From: Aureivirga marina
Lineage (GTDB): Bacteria; Bacteroidota; Bacteroidia; Flavobacteriales; Flavobacteriaceae
DNA length: 64,000 nt
Reading direction: 5' to 3'
NCBI RefSeq assembly: GCF_015767265.1
Contig: NZ_JADPIB010000009.1
Span: forward strand, 108,316-172,315
The position numbers and the translations under genes were made by a program. Positions within the stretch are counted from its first letter, which is position 1; each line of letters opens with the position of its first letter. Positions 17,211-26,734 of this stretch are shown one piece after another. The notes below the pieces were generated by a model. The model did no database searches. It was not told where the DNA came from and was given only the letters and a program-made list of their open reading frames with translations.

Positions 17211-17433
17211 TTTATAGTTTTAAATTGATTGTTATTAAATCAAAATTGTAAAACCATTTTGTGAAAAAGAAAATTAATCAACCTATCTAAAGATTTTCTC
17301 AACAAAGAATAGAATTGTCTAAAAAACTAATGTGAAAATATGTTTTTGAAGAAATTGAAGTTTACATTGAAATGATTTAATTGTTGGTAGAAATATTTAT
17401 AGAATATCGTAAATTAAAGAGAAATTTACCATC

Positions 17434-18459
17434 ATGAAGCAAATTCAAATTAAAAATACAATTTCTCAAATGTTACTTTGGGGAGTTTTATGGTTTATCA
17501 TTTCTCTTTTGATAAACATAGGGATAATTAGTTTTCATGATTTTTTAAAAACATTTTTAATTCAATTATTCGGAATTTTTTTAGTGATTTTTATCAATCA
17601 GAATTATTTGTTACCTAGATTTTATTTTCAAAAAAAAGTGATTTTATTCTTGATTTTAGGAATAATTTTATTGGCTTTTACAATTTGGATTGCAAGTAAT
17701 TCAATATTTCCTTGGTCGAAATGGTTTCAATTACAAATTCTACCTTTTTCTAAAAATGTAGAAACTTCTAGATTTGAAATTCGCAGAATAAAATACCTTC
17801 TTCCGTTTCTTTTGGCTTTTGTTGGAAATACTTTAGTAGAAATTTCGAATTTGATGCGAAAACGAGAAAATGAAAAATTAAAAACAGAATTAAAATTTTT
17901 AAAATCACAAATAAATCCACATTTTCTCTTTAATGTTTTGAATAATATTTATGGTTTGGCTTTGATTAAATCTGATAAAACTTCTACGAATATTTTACGT
18001 CTTTCAGGAATGTTGCGATATATGTTATATGATTCCAATTCGGAAAAAGTTCCTCTGCAAAAAGAGATAGCATACATAAAAGATTACATTAAATTATTTG
18101 AATTAAAAGATAGTAAAGGAATGAATATTTCTACTTTTTTTGATGAAAGTTTTGGAAAAATTGAAATTGCTCCTTTGCTATTTATTCCATTTGTAGAAAA
18201 TGCTTTTAAACATAGTAAAATTGAAGATAAAGAAAATGGAAAAATTGAAATAGAATTAAAGTATGATTCAAAGAAAAAGCAATTGCATTTTCGAGTGGAG
18301 AATACAGTTCCAAGTATGCATTTTGAAAAAGATAAAGTTGGAGGAATTGGTTTGATAAATGTGATGAAAAGATTGGAAATTCTTTATCCAAGCAAGCATA
18401 AATTGGATATTTTCTATACAAATGATACGTATATTGTTGATTTAAAATTGGATGTTTGA
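17434..18459 (+). CDS. LytS/YehU-type sensor histidine kinase
   Basis: 341 aa. Four transmembrane segments in residues 10-140 with almost no periplasmic domain, then the His_kinase core: the phospho-acceptor motif LKSQINPHFLFNVLNNIYGL, the N-box region LLFIPFVENAFKHS and a G-box GGIGLINVMKRLEILYPS. It autophosphorylates the His in NPHFLFN and passes the phosphate to the LytTR regulator downstream. Ligand likely enters through the membrane domain or by interaction with a lipoprotein. Stop and next start overlap (TGATG). Confidence 0.93.
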   Translation: MKQIQIKNTISQMLLWGVLWFIISLLINIGIISFHDFLKTFLIQLFGIFLVIFINQNYLLPRFYFQKKVILFLILGIILLAFTIWIASNSIFPWSKWFQLQILPFSKNVETSRFEIRRIKYLLPFLLAFVGNTLVEISNLMRKRENEKLKTELKFLKSQINPHFLFNVLNNIYGLALIKSDKTSTNILRLSGMLRYMLYDSNSEKVPLQKEIAYIKDYIKLFELKDSKGMNISTFFDESFGKIEIAPLLFIPFVENAFKHSKIEDKENGKIEIELKYDSKKKQLHFRVENTVPSMHFEKDKVGGIGLINVMKRLEILYPSKHKLDIFYTNDTYIVDLKLDV

Positions 18460-19169
18460 TGAAAATGATAAGCTGTTTAATTGTTGATGATGAAGAAATC
18501 GCAAGATTAATTATTAAAGAATATGCAAATCGGTTGCCTTTTTTACAAGTTTTAGGAGAATGTAAAAATGCGATAGAAGCAATGGAAATGTTACAAGAAA
18601 ATTCTGTGGATTTATTGTTTTTAGATATTCAAATGCCAGATATGTTGGGAACGGATTTTTTAAGAACATTAGCACAAAAACCAAAAGTAATTTTCACTAC
18701 AGCTTATGCAGATTATGCATTAGAAGGTTTTGAATTAGATGCTGTAGATTATTTGTTGAAACCATTTTCTTTTGAGCGATTTGTGCAAGCAATTCATAAA
18801 GTAAATCAAATTGTAAATCCTAAAAATTCTCCAATTAAAAAAGAAAAGAAAAGAGAAGAAGAAACTAATTTTATTTTAGTCAAAGCTGATTATAAAGTTC
18901 ATCGTGTTTTTTATGAAGAAATTCTTTATATCCAAAGTAGGAAAGAATATGTGATTTTTTATACAGATTCGACAAAAATTATGGCTTTAAGTTCATTGCG
19001 AAAATTAGAAGAAGAATTGCCAAAAAATACATTTATTCGAGTTCACAAATCATATATTGTTGCTAAAAATAAAGTGAAAGCTTTGGAGGGAAATCGAATT
19101 CATTTACAAGATGAAATTATTCCAATTGGAGCAAGTTATAAAGAAAAAGTTTTAAAAGAATTGTTTTAA
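18459..19169 (+). CDS. LytTR-family response regulator
   Basis: 236 aa from the ATG at 18459. Receiver domain with the acidic pair DDEE near the start and the phospho-acceptor Asp in LLFLDIQMPDMLGTDF; Lys at LLKPFSFERF. C-terminal LytTR DNA-binding domain (FILVKADYKVHRVFYEEILY, VHKSYIVAKNKVKALEGN). Binds short direct repeats upstream of its targets. One-base overlap with the kinase gene, so translation is coupled. Divergent binding-lipoprotein genes are the nearest candidate targets. Confidence 0.94.
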   Translation: MKMISCLIVDDEEIARLIIKEYANRLPFLQVLGECKNAIEAMEMLQENSVDLLFLDIQMPDMLGTDFLRTLAQKPKVIFTTAYADYALEGFELDAVDYLLKPFSFERFVQAIHKVNQIVNPKNSPIKKEKKREEETNFILVKADYKVHRVFYEEILYIQSRKEYVIFYTDSTKIMALSSLRKLEEELPKNTFIRVHKSYIVAKNKVKALEGNRIHLQDEIIPIGASYKEKVLKELF

Positions 19170-19211
19170 TAAAAGAGGATTTAATTTTAATTCTCAAATC
19201 ATTACATAAAA

Positions 19212-19244
19212 TTTGACTCACTAAATTCAATTTGTTTAAATTTG
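19212..19244 (+). promoter_or_regulatory. Promoter of aspS
   Basis: TTTG (19212-19215), 21-base spacer, TAAATTTG (19237-19244); start codon follows 21 bases later. Confidence 0.75.
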
Positions 19245-19265
19245 CATTCAAAATAAACAATTATA

Positions 19266-21026
19266 ATGTATAGAAGTCATTCCTGCGGAGAATTACGTAT
19301 GTCAAATGTTGGTCAAGAAGTAACTTTGGCCGGATGGGTACAGAAAATAAGAAATAAAGGTTTTATGATTTGGGTAGATCTTCGTGATCGTTACGGAGTT
19401 ACTCAATTAATGGTAAATACAGAGGAATCAAATCCAGAAACTATTGAAAAAATGAAATCACTTGGACGTGAGTTCGTAATTCAAATTACTGGAGATGTAA
19501 TCGAGCGTGTTTCTAAAAATCCAAATTTAGATACTGGAGATGTAGAGATTTTAGTAAAAGATTTAACGATTCTTAATGAAGCAGAAACGCCTCCATTTAC
19601 TATTGAAGATGAAACAGATGGTGGGGAAGATCTTCGTATGAAATATCGTTATTTAGATATTCGTCGAAACCCTGTAAAAAACAACTTAATTTTCAGATCT
19701 AAAGTAACACAAGAAGTTCGTAATTTCTTATCTGGTGATGGATTTATTGAAGTGGAAACTCCATATTTAATCAAATCTACTCCAGAAGGAGCAAGAGATT
19801 TCGTTGTTCCTTCTCGTATGAATGAAGGACAATTTTATGCATTACCACAATCGCCGCAAACTTTCAAACAATTATTGATGGTTGGTGGAATGGATAAATA
19901 TTTCCAGATTGTAAAATGTTTTAGAGATGAAGATCTTCGCGCAGACAGACAGCCAGAATTTACACAAATTGACTGTGAAATGGCTTTCGTAGAGCAAGAA
20001 GATATCATGAATACTTTCGAAGGATTAACTCGTCACTTATTAAAAGAAGTTAAAGGTGTTGAAGTAAATAAATTCCCAAGAATGACTTATGAGCACGCAA
20101 TGAAAACATATGGAAATGACAAACCTGATATTCGTTTCGGGATGGAATTTGCTGAATTAAATGAAGTTGCTCAAAACAAAGGATTTGCTGTTTTTGATAA
20201 TCAAGAATTAGTTCTTGGAATTGCTGTTCCAGGATGTGCAGATTATACAAGAAAACAAACAGATAATTTAATTAAATGGGTGAAGCGTCCACAAATTGGA
20301 GCTAGCGGATTAATCTTTGCTAAATACAATGAAGATGGAACTTTCAAATCTTCTGTAGATAAATTCTTCGGACAAGAAGATTTAAAACTTTGGGCTGATG
20401 CTACAGGTGCAAAACCAGGAGATTTAATCCTAGTTTTAACTGGAGAAACAAACAAAGTTCGTACGCAAATGAGTGCTTTACGTATGGAAATGGCAGAAAC
20501 TTTAGGTTTACGTAAATCTGATGAGTTTGCTCCTCTTTGGGTAATTGATTTCCCTCTTTTAGAATGGGATGAAGAAACTGAGCGTTATCACGCAATGCAC
20601 CATCCATTTACTTCTCCAAAACCAGAAGATATGCATTTACTTCCTACAGAACCTGGGAAAGTAAGAGCAAATGCTTATGATTTAGTTTTAAATGGAAATG
20701 AAATTGGTGGAGGATCTATTCGTATTTTCGATAAAGAAACACAACAATTAATGTTCGATTATTTAGGATTCACAAAAGAAGAAGCTGAAAAGCAATTTGG
20801 ATTCTTAATGAACGCTTTCAAATACGGGGCGCCACCACATGGAGGTTTAGCTTTCGGATTAGATAGATTAGTAGCAATTTTAGGAGGACAAGAAACAATT
20901 AGAGATTTCATTGCATTCCCGAAAAATAACTCAGGAAGAGATGTAATGATTGATGCTCCTGATTTTGTGGATCAAGAACAATTAAATGAGCTTAACATTG
21001 CTTTAGTAAAGAAAGAAGAAGCTTAA
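19266..21026 (+). CDS. aspS: Aspartyl-tRNA synthetase
   Basis: 586 aa, bacterial type. OB-fold anticodon-binding domain at 1-110 ([20 protein letters not shown]), class II core with motif 2 [18 protein letters not shown] near residue 220, the bacterial GAD insertion (about 300-410) and motif 3 [15 protein letters not shown] near 530. Since asnS is also present in the window, the organism has a dedicated AsnRS, so this enzyme need not be non-discriminating, though that cannot be decided here. Own promoter and terminator. Confidence 0.97.
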   Translation: MYRSHSCGELRMSNVGQEVTLAGWVQKIRNKGFMIWVDLRDRYGVTQLMVNTEESNPETIEKMKSLGREFVIQITGDVIERVSKNPNLDTGDVEILVKDLTILNEAETPPFTIEDETDGGEDLRMKYRYLDIRRNPVKNNLIFRSKVTQEVRNFLSGDGFIEVETPYLIKSTPEGARDFVVPSRMNEGQFYALPQSPQTFKQLLMVGGMDKYFQIVKCFRDEDLRADRQPEFTQIDCEMAFVEQEDIMNTFEGLTRHLLKEVKGVEVNKFPRMTYEHAMKTYGNDKPDIRFGMEFAELNEVAQNKGFAVFDNQELVLGIAVPGCADYTRKQTDNLIKWVKRPQIGASGLIFAKYNEDGTFKSSVDKFFGQEDLKLWADATGAKPGDLILVLTGETNKVRTQMSALRMEMAETLGLRKSDEFAPLWVIDFPLLEWDEETERYHAMHHPFTSPKPEDMHLLPTEPGKVRANAYDLVLNGNEIGGGSIRIFDKETQQLMFDYLGFTKEEAEKQFGFLMNAFKYGAPPHGGLAFGLDRLVAILGGQETIRDFIAFPKNNSGRDVMIDAPDFVDQEQLNELNIALVKKEEA

Positions 21027-21047
21027 TTAATTTAAAATATATAATAG

Positions 21048-21075
21048 AAAGGGTTACAAAATGTAACCCTTTTTT
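21048..21075. terminator. Terminator between aspS and photolyase genes
   Basis: Perfect 11-bp stem (AAAGGGTTACA / TGTAACCCTTT) and T run; placed between convergent stops and probably used in both directions. Confidence 0.9.
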
Positions 21076-22387
21076 ATTTCCCTAAAGCATCTTTATATGC
21101 TTTTAAAACGCGTTCTCTTGCAAATTTATGTTCTACAATTGGTTTTGGATATTTGTTTGTTCCGAATTCTGGAATCCATTTTTTGACATATTTTAAATCT
21201 TTATCAAATTTTGTCAATTGTGTTTCTGGATTAAAAACTCTAAAATATGGAGCTGCATCTGCGCCACAACCAGCAACCCATTGCCAATTCCCAACATTAG
21301 AAGAAAGTTCGAAATCCAATAATTTTTCTGCAAAATACCTTTCTCCCCAAGTCCAATCAATTAATAAATGTTTGCATAAAAAACTTCCAACTACCATTCG
21401 AACTCTATTATGCATATAACCAGTTTCATTTAATTCTCGCATTCCAGCATCGACTAACGGATAACCAGTTTTCCCATCACACCATTTTTTAAATTCCTCT
21501 TCATTATTTCTCCATAAAATATTATTATAAGGCTTTTTGAAAGGTTCTTTTTCTGTTTCTGGACAAGCGTCAAAAATTTGCATAAAAAATTCTCTCCAAA
21601 TCAATTCATTTAAATAAATCTGTTTTGGATCTTTTGTTTCTTTTGCATAATTCACCAATTTTCGAATGCTTACAGTTCCAAATCGTAAATGAGGAGATAT
21701 AAAAGAAGTTCCTTCAATTGCAGGGAAATCTCTTTTTTCGGCATAAGAATTTAAAAGAGTTTTACTCATTTGAAAAGATAAAACTTTTTGATTGGAAATT
21801 TCAAAACCAATAGATTCTAAACTTGGAAAAGGAAAAGAAACATTTTGAATAAAATTAGAAGAAACTATTTCTAGATTTAATTCTTTGATATCTGTTTGAT
21901 ACATTTTTTCCTTCCATTTTCGCATGTACGGTGTATAAACTTTGTAAATTTTTCCATCAGGTTTTAAAATTTCTCCTTTCTTAAAAATGACATGATCTTT
22001 AAATAAATGAAAAGAAATGTTTTTAGAAATTAAAAAATCGCTTATTTCTTGATCTCTTTTTTTTCCGTAAGGCTCATAATCTTCGTTTGTATAAACAGCT
22101 GTTATTTTATGTTTTTTTACTAATTGTTGAAAAATTTCCATTGGTTTTCCATAAAAAACAGCAATATCTGATTGAAATTTTGTTTGAAGTTCTTCTTTTA
22201 TATTTTTTAAAGTTTCATAAATAAAAGAAACACGAGTATCTTTTTTAGAAGATAATTCATCTAAAATAAATGTGTCAAAAATGAAAATTGGAAGAATATT
22301 TTTATTGTTTTTTAAAGCATGAAAAAGAGAAGTATTATCCAATAATCTTAAATCTCTTCGAAACCAATGAATTGTAATTTCTTGCAT
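21074..22387 (-). CDS. Deoxyribodipyrimidine photolyase / cryptochrome-family protein
   Basis: 437 aa. N-terminal antenna-chromophore Rossmann domain (EITIHWFRRDLRLLDNTSLF) and C-terminal FAD-binding domain with the family signature region: TGYPLVDAGMRELNETGYMH, MHNRVRMVVGSFL, then SSNVGNWQWVAGCGADAAPY with the electron-transfer and substrate-contacting Trp/Asn residues. Repairs cyclobutane pyrimidine dimers using light. Length (437) and motifs fit class I CPD photolyase; a cryptochrome role cannot be excluded. ATG start. Confidence 0.93.
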   Translation of the reverse strand: MQEITIHWFRRDLRLLDNTSLFHALKNNKNILPIFIFDTFILDELSSKKDTRVSFIYETLKNIKEELQTKFQSDIAVFYGKPMEIFQQLVKKHKITAVYTNEDYEPYGKKRDQEISDFLISKNISFHLFKDHVIFKKGEILKPDGKIYKVYTPYMRKWKEKMYQTDIKELNLEIVSSNFIQNVSFPFPSLESIGFEISNQKVLSFQMSKTLLNSYAEKRDFPAIEGTSFISPHLRFGTVSIRKLVNYAKETKDPKQIYLNELIWREFFMQIFDACPETEKEPFKKPYNNILWRNNEEEFKKWCDGKTGYPLVDAGMRELNETGYMHNRVRMVVGSFLCKHLLIDWTWGERYFAEKLLDFELSSNVGNWQWVAGCGADAAPYFRVFNPETQLTKFDKDLKYVKKWIPEFGTNKYPKPIVEHKFARERVLKAYKDALGK

Positions 22388-22477
22388 AAACAGAATAAAA
22401 TCTAAAATGAATAATCAATAAAAATTAAAGATATTCAATTCCGCCAAGAAATAATAAAGAATTAATTGGAAAGAAAA

Positions 22478-23332
22478 TTAAACAAATTCATTTTCCAGTT
22501 TTTCAACTGATTTTTTTCTTTTTAGAAAATCTTTTAAAATAGAAACTGTTTCCTCTAAGCTTTCGAAATGACTCATATGTCCGCCTTCAACAACTCGGTT
22601 TGGAATATGGTGTTTGTCTAATTTTTTAACTAAATCTTCGGTTGGAATAATTGAATCTTCTCTTCCACAAAGAGAAAGAACGGGGAATTCAGCGTTTTCA
22701 ACAACAGAAATACGATTATTTCTTTCTTTCATTCCGTTTATTGCAGCAATAATTCCTTGAAGGTTTGTTTTTAAAGCTTGATCTGTACAGATTCGGATTT
22801 CTTTTTGAAGTTTAAATTTGTCTTTTTTAGAGAATAAATTTGCAATACTAATACGAATAAAAATTCTAGGATTCATTCGAAGAACGTTAATTGAGCGTTC
22901 ACGTTGTAATTTTTTTTCTTCAGAATCGGCAAAAGGAGTAGAATTCATCAGGAAAATACCATGTACATTTTTTGGATTTTTTTCTGCTATTGCAAGCGAA
23001 ACATAACCTCCCATGCTATGACCAACTAAATAATATTTTCGAAGTTTTAAAGATTTTAGAACTTGTTTAACGGCATCGGCCATTTGTTCCATAGTGTGAA
23101 TGTATCCAATATTTTCAGATTTTCCGTGTCCGAGTAGATCAATTCGAACTATTTTATATTTTTTCTCAAAATAAGGAATCATTTGATCCCACATAAAAAA
23201 ATTCTCCAAAAAGCCGTGCAGAAATACAATTGTCTTTCCTTTCATATTTCCTGAGATAGAATAATGAATTCGAGCATTTCTATAATTATAAAATCTGCTT
23301 TCCGTGATTGTTTTTGGAGAATTTGGGGTCAT
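22478..23332 (-). CDS. Alpha/beta-hydrolase fold protein
   Basis: 284 aa. Oxyanion strand IVFLHGFLENFFMWD, nucleophile elbow LVGHSMGGY (Ser about 104), acidic residue in LCGREDSIIP and catalytic His in EGGHMSHFES. No signal peptide; cytoplasmic. Family members include esterases, haloperoxidase-like and MhpC-like C-C hydrolases, so substrate is not assignable. Divergently placed to another, unrelated-looking hydrolase at 23427. Confidence 0.88.
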   Translation of the reverse strand: MTPNSPKTITESRFYNYRNARIHYSISGNMKGKTIVFLHGFLENFFMWDQMIPYFEKKYKIVRIDLLGHGKSENIGYIHTMEQMADAVKQVLKSLKLRKYYLVGHSMGGYVSLAIAEKNPKNVHGIFLMNSTPFADSEEKKLQRERSINVLRMNPRIFIRISIANLFSKKDKFKLQKEIRICTDQALKTNLQGIIAAINGMKERNNRISVVENAEFPVLSLCGREDSIIPTEDLVKKLDKHHIPNRVVEGGHMSHFESLEETVSILKDFLKRKKSVEKLENEFV

Positions 23333-23396
23333 CTTACAAAAAAATTACTCTAAAAAATTGCTTCAAAATACAATTTTTTTAGCAATAAATCTATTG

Positions 23397-23404
23397 TAAT
23401 TTTG
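23397..23404 (+). promoter_or_regulatory. -7 box for the hydrolase gene at 23427
   Basis: TAATTTTG, 22 bases before the ATG; -33 region is T-rich without a clear TTG. Confidence 0.45.
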
Positions 23405-23426
23405 TAAAAATTTAATTTTTCGTAAA

Positions 23427-24125
23427 ATGAATGAAACAAAAAAGAAAGTTTACTTTTTGTCAGGAACGATGTGTAATGAGAAATTATGGCAAGAAGTTTT
23501 TGCTTTAAGCTCTTCAATAGAAACGGTTTATATTGATACAACTTCAGCAACTTCTTTTGATGAAATTGATAAAATAATTGATAATTCAATAGAAAATGAT
23601 GCAATTCTAGTTGGATTTTCGATGGGAGCTTTTGCAGCATTGCATTATACGATTCATTTTCCGAAGAAAGTTTCCAAATTAATTTTATTAGCTGTAGATT
23701 CTGAAGGCTTAAATGACCAAGAAATTGCTTTACGAAAAAGTACAATTAAGTTTTTAGAAAAACATTCATATAAAGGAATAGCAACTTTGAGAATAGAACA
23801 ATTTTTACATCCGAAGCATTATTCTAATGAAAATATTGTTAAAGTTATCAAAGAAATGGATCGAGTTTTAGGAAAAGAAGTTTTGTTAAGACAATTAATA
23901 GCAACTTCTTTTCGTCAATCTTTAACAGATAGATTACATGAAGTGAAAGTTCCAACTTTATTATTATCAGGAGAAGCAGATGCATTAATATCAATAGAAA
24001 GTATGAAATTAATGCAAGAAAAAATTCCAAATGCAATTCATTTCACAATTGAAGAAACTGGTCATATGTTACCTTTAGAACAACCGATGGAAGTTATTTA
24101 TAGCATAGAAGATTTTGTAGATTAA
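23427..24125 (+). CDS. Small alpha/beta-hydrolase fold protein
   Basis: 232 aa, ATG start. Compact hydrolase with nucleophile elbow LVGFSMGAFAAL (Ser about 64), acidic residue in LLSGEADALIS and His in ETGHMLPLEQP. It lacks the extended cap of the neighbour at 22478. Cytoplasmic. Similar proteins are annotated as hydrolases of unknown substrate. A DinB gene follows 65 bases downstream on the same strand and may be co-transcribed. Confidence 0.88.
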   Translation: MNETKKKVYFLSGTMCNEKLWQEVFALSSSIETVYIDTTSATSFDEIDKIIDNSIENDAILVGFSMGAFAALHYTIHFPKKVSKLILLAVDSEGLNDQEIALRKSTIKFLEKHSYKGIATLRIEQFLHPKHYSNENIVKVIKEMDRVLGKEVLLRQLIATSFRQSLTDRLHEVKVPTLLLSGEADALISIESMKLMQEKIPNAIHFTIEETGHMLPLEQPMEVIYSIEDFVD

Positions 24126-24190
24126 CTTTTTTATAGAAGTTTATCTTTTATTTTTTGATAAATTGCGTTGACACGAAAAAAATCGAAAAA

Positions 24191-24646
24191 ATGAAAGACG
24201 CATTTAAAGTTTTACATGAAACAAGACAAACTTTTTTAAAACTGATAGAAGGTTTATCGATTGAAGAATTAAATACAATTCCGAAAGGATTTAAAAATAA
24301 TATTGTTTGGAATTTAAACCATTTGACAGTAACGCAACAATTACTTTGTCATCGATTATCAGGAGAAACTTGTTTGGTTTCTGATGAATTTATAGATAGT
24401 TATCGAAAAGCAACTTTCCCAAAACATAAAATTGAATTGGATTTATTTGAAGAACAAAAAAAACTGTTTATTGATATTCCTTTACAAACACAAAAATTAT
24501 ATGAAGAAGGACATTTTAAGAATTTCCAGCCATATATGACAAGTGCAAATGTCGGTTTAGATTCTTTTGAATCTGCTTTACAATTTAATAATTATCACGA
24601 AGGAATTCATTTAGGAGTTATGTTGGCTTTAAAAAAGTTGATTTAA
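24191..24646 (+). CDS. DinB-superfamily protein
   Basis: 151 aa from the ATG at 24191; an upstream TTG (24155) would add 12 residues of poor coding look. Four-helix-bundle DinB fold with the three metal-binding histidines visible: NLNHLTVTQQLL, and the pair in NNYHEGIHLGVM. In the family this triad binds a divalent metal and members act as thiol-dependent S-transferases or are damage/stress-associated proteins of unknown activity. Confidence 0.85.
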   Translation: MKDAFKVLHETRQTFLKLIEGLSIEELNTIPKGFKNNIVWNLNHLTVTQQLLCHRLSGETCLVSDEFIDSYRKATFPKHKIELDLFEEQKKLFIDIPLQTQKLYEEGHFKNFQPYMTSANVGLDSFESALQFNNYHEGIHLGVMLALKKLI

Positions 24647-24725
24647 TTTAAAAAGAAATAAGAAAAAGCATTTTATTTCGACAAATAAAGAAATCTGATT
24701 TGTTTTAAGATTAAAAGAAAGTGAA

Positions 24726-25871
24726 ATGAAATTTAATACAAAAGTAATCCACGGAAAGCAAGAACACGATCCTTCGACTGGAGCTGTAATGCCTCCAATT
24801 TATCAAACTTCTACATATGCGCAAATTTCGCCAGGAAAACACAAAGGATATGAATATTCTCGAAGTGCAAATCCGACAAGAACTGCTTTAGAAAATTCTT
24901 TTGCAAGTATAGAAAATGGAGAATTTGGATTGGCTTTTGGTTCAGGTTTGGCTGCAATTGATTGTGTTGTTAAATTATTAAAATCAGGAGACGAAGTAAT
25001 TTCTACGAGTGATTTATACGGAGGAACGTATCGAATTTTTACACAAATTTTTGCGCAATATGGAATCAAATTTCATTTTATAGGAATGGAAAATGCAGAA
25101 AATATTGAAAATTATGTCAATGAAAATACAAAGATGGTTTGGGTAGAAACTCCAACAAATCCGATGTTAAATATTATTGACATAAAAAAATCTGTAGAAA
25201 TTTCTAAGAGACACAATTTACTTTTAGTTGTGGATAATACTTTTGCGACACCTTATTTACAAAATCCATTAGATTTAGGAGCAGATGTTGTAATGCATTC
25301 TGCAACGAAATATCTTGGAGGACATTCTGATGTTGTGATGGGAGCTTTAATTACAAATGACAAAGAAATTGCAGATAGATTGTATTTTATTCAAAAATCT
25401 TCTGGAGCAGTTTGCGGACCAATGGATAGTTTTTTAGTTTTAAGAGGAATTAAAACTTTACATGTTCGAATGCAACGTCATTGCGAAAACGGAAAAGCAA
25501 TTGCAGAATATTTAGCTGCACATCCGAAAGTTGAAAATGTTTATTGGCCAGGTTTTAAAACACATCCAAATCATGAAATTGCAAAAGAACAAATGCGTGA
25601 TTTTGGAGGAATGATTTCTTTTACAACTGTTGGAAATAAAATGGAAGACGCAATTAAAATTGTAGAAAACTTAAAAATTTTCACTTTAGCAGAATCGCTT
25701 GGAGGTGTGGAATCATTAATAGGACATCCAGCTTCGATGTCACATGCTTCCATTCCAAAAGAAGAACGTGAGAGAATTGGTGTTGTAGATTCATTAATTC
25801 GTTTAAGTATAGGAATTGAAGATAAAGAAGATTTAATACAAGATTTTGAACAAGCTTTAGCTTTATTATAA
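24726..25871 (+). CDS. Cystathionine gamma-synthase/gamma-lyase family PLP enzyme
   Basis: 381 aa. PLP-dependent Cys/Met metabolism family, fold type I. Tyr/Arg phosphate-binding pair in YEYSRSANPTR, ALENSFASIENG, the ring-stacking region SDLYGGTYR, Asp in VVDNTFATPYLQNP, and the Schiff-base Lys in HSATKYLGGHSD. Catalyses gamma-replacement (cystathionine synthesis) or gamma-elimination; sequence does not separate synthase from lyase, and no partner gene is adjacent. Cytoplasmic homotetramer in the family. Followed by a terminator. Confidence 0.92.
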   Translation: MKFNTKVIHGKQEHDPSTGAVMPPIYQTSTYAQISPGKHKGYEYSRSANPTRTALENSFASIENGEFGLAFGSGLAAIDCVVKLLKSGDEVISTSDLYGGTYRIFTQIFAQYGIKFHFIGMENAENIENYVNENTKMVWVETPTNPMLNIIDIKKSVEISKRHNLLLVVDNTFATPYLQNPLDLGADVVMHSATKYLGGHSDVVMGALITNDKEIADRLYFIQKSSGAVCGPMDSFLVLRGIKTLHVRMQRHCENGKAIAEYLAAHPKVENVYWPGFKTHPNHEIAKEQMRDFGGMISFTTVGNKMEDAIKIVENLKIFTLAESLGGVESLIGHPASMSHASIPKEERERIGVVDSLIRLSIGIEDKEDLIQDFEQALALL

Positions 25872-25909
25872 AAGAAATTGAAGACTATTGATTAGTTATT
25901 TTCTATAAA

Positions 25910-25949
25910 ATATCCCAACTCTGTTTTTTTGGAATTGGGATATTTTTTT
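25910..25949 (+). terminator. Terminator after the gamma-synthase/lyase gene
   Basis: 9-bp stem (ATATCCCAA / TTGGGATAT) with T7 tail; also faces the convergent lipoprotein gene. Confidence 0.8.
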
Positions 25950-25964
25950 GAAAACGAAAAGTAT

Positions 25965-26513
25965 TTAGTTTGTTGCCCAGTCCATGACTTTCCATTTTCC
26001 ATCTTTATTATGAAGTTTCAAATTATGGTTTTCATAGTTTAAAATTGCTGTTTCTAAAGAAATAGAATCAGTTTTCATAATTAAATTGTTTATATGGTTA
26101 TCCGTTAAATTTTCAGAAGAAAAATAAAAAGGATTTTCTTCAAATTGACAAGGAAAAGCAATTGTTTCGCTTTTAGTACCTTCTTTTTGTGTTTTAAAAA
26201 CAATGTCTAAACATTCTCCAAGCCAATAATCTTTTTCTTTTTGAATAAAATCATCACTGAATTTTCCAGATTCATTTAAAAAAGCAACATACTCATCGAT
26301 TTTAAACATATTGACAGCATAAAAGCCATCATCATCAACAAAAACAATCGCTTTTCTTTTTTCTAGTAATTCCTTTTTATTTTTAGAATACCAATGGAAA
26401 AATTCTTTAGAACTTTTAGTTGCTTCTTCTTCGGCTTGTTTTAAGGGATTGACTTCACAAGCAAAAAAGAGTGGAAATGTAAAAAATGAAATTAGAATGT
26501 ATTTTTTTAGCAT
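25965..26513 (-). CDS. Hypothetical lipoprotein
   Basis: 182 aa from the ATG at 26513 (an upstream start at 26567 would place 18 residues ahead of the signal). SPII signal MLKKYILISFFTFPLFFAC with lipid Cys19. The mature part begins EVNPLKQAEEEATKSSKEFF and ends with a beta-rich segment HNLKLHNKDGKWKVMDWATN; the layout (helix, WYSKNKKELL, then strands ending in a W-K-V pattern) resembles small secreted proteins of the DUF3828/NTF2-like type, but I cannot assign it. Probably faces the periplasm. Confidence 0.75.
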   Translation of the reverse strand: MLKKYILISFFTFPLFFACEVNPLKQAEEEATKSSKEFFHWYSKNKKELLEKRKAIVFVDDDGFYAVNMFKIDEYVAFLNESGKFSDDFIQKEKDYWLGECLDIVFKTQKEGTKSETIAFPCQFEENPFYFSSENLTDNHINNLIMKTDSISLETAILNYENHNLKLHNKDGKWKVMDWATN

Positions 26514-26734
26514 AATTAACAAGATTTGAATTTTTTCAAATCTAAAAAATATAGATTTCGATTGCAATTTCCTTTAAATAATAATGAAGTTGTTTGAAAA
26601 TGTATAATTGAATTTTAATATTTAAGATTATTCATTTTTTTAAACAATTTCAATAAATAAAAGAAAAACTGAGTAGAAACGAAATCGGAAGTCAAATAAA
26701 AATAGCTGAAATCGAATCTACCCAATTTTTAATA

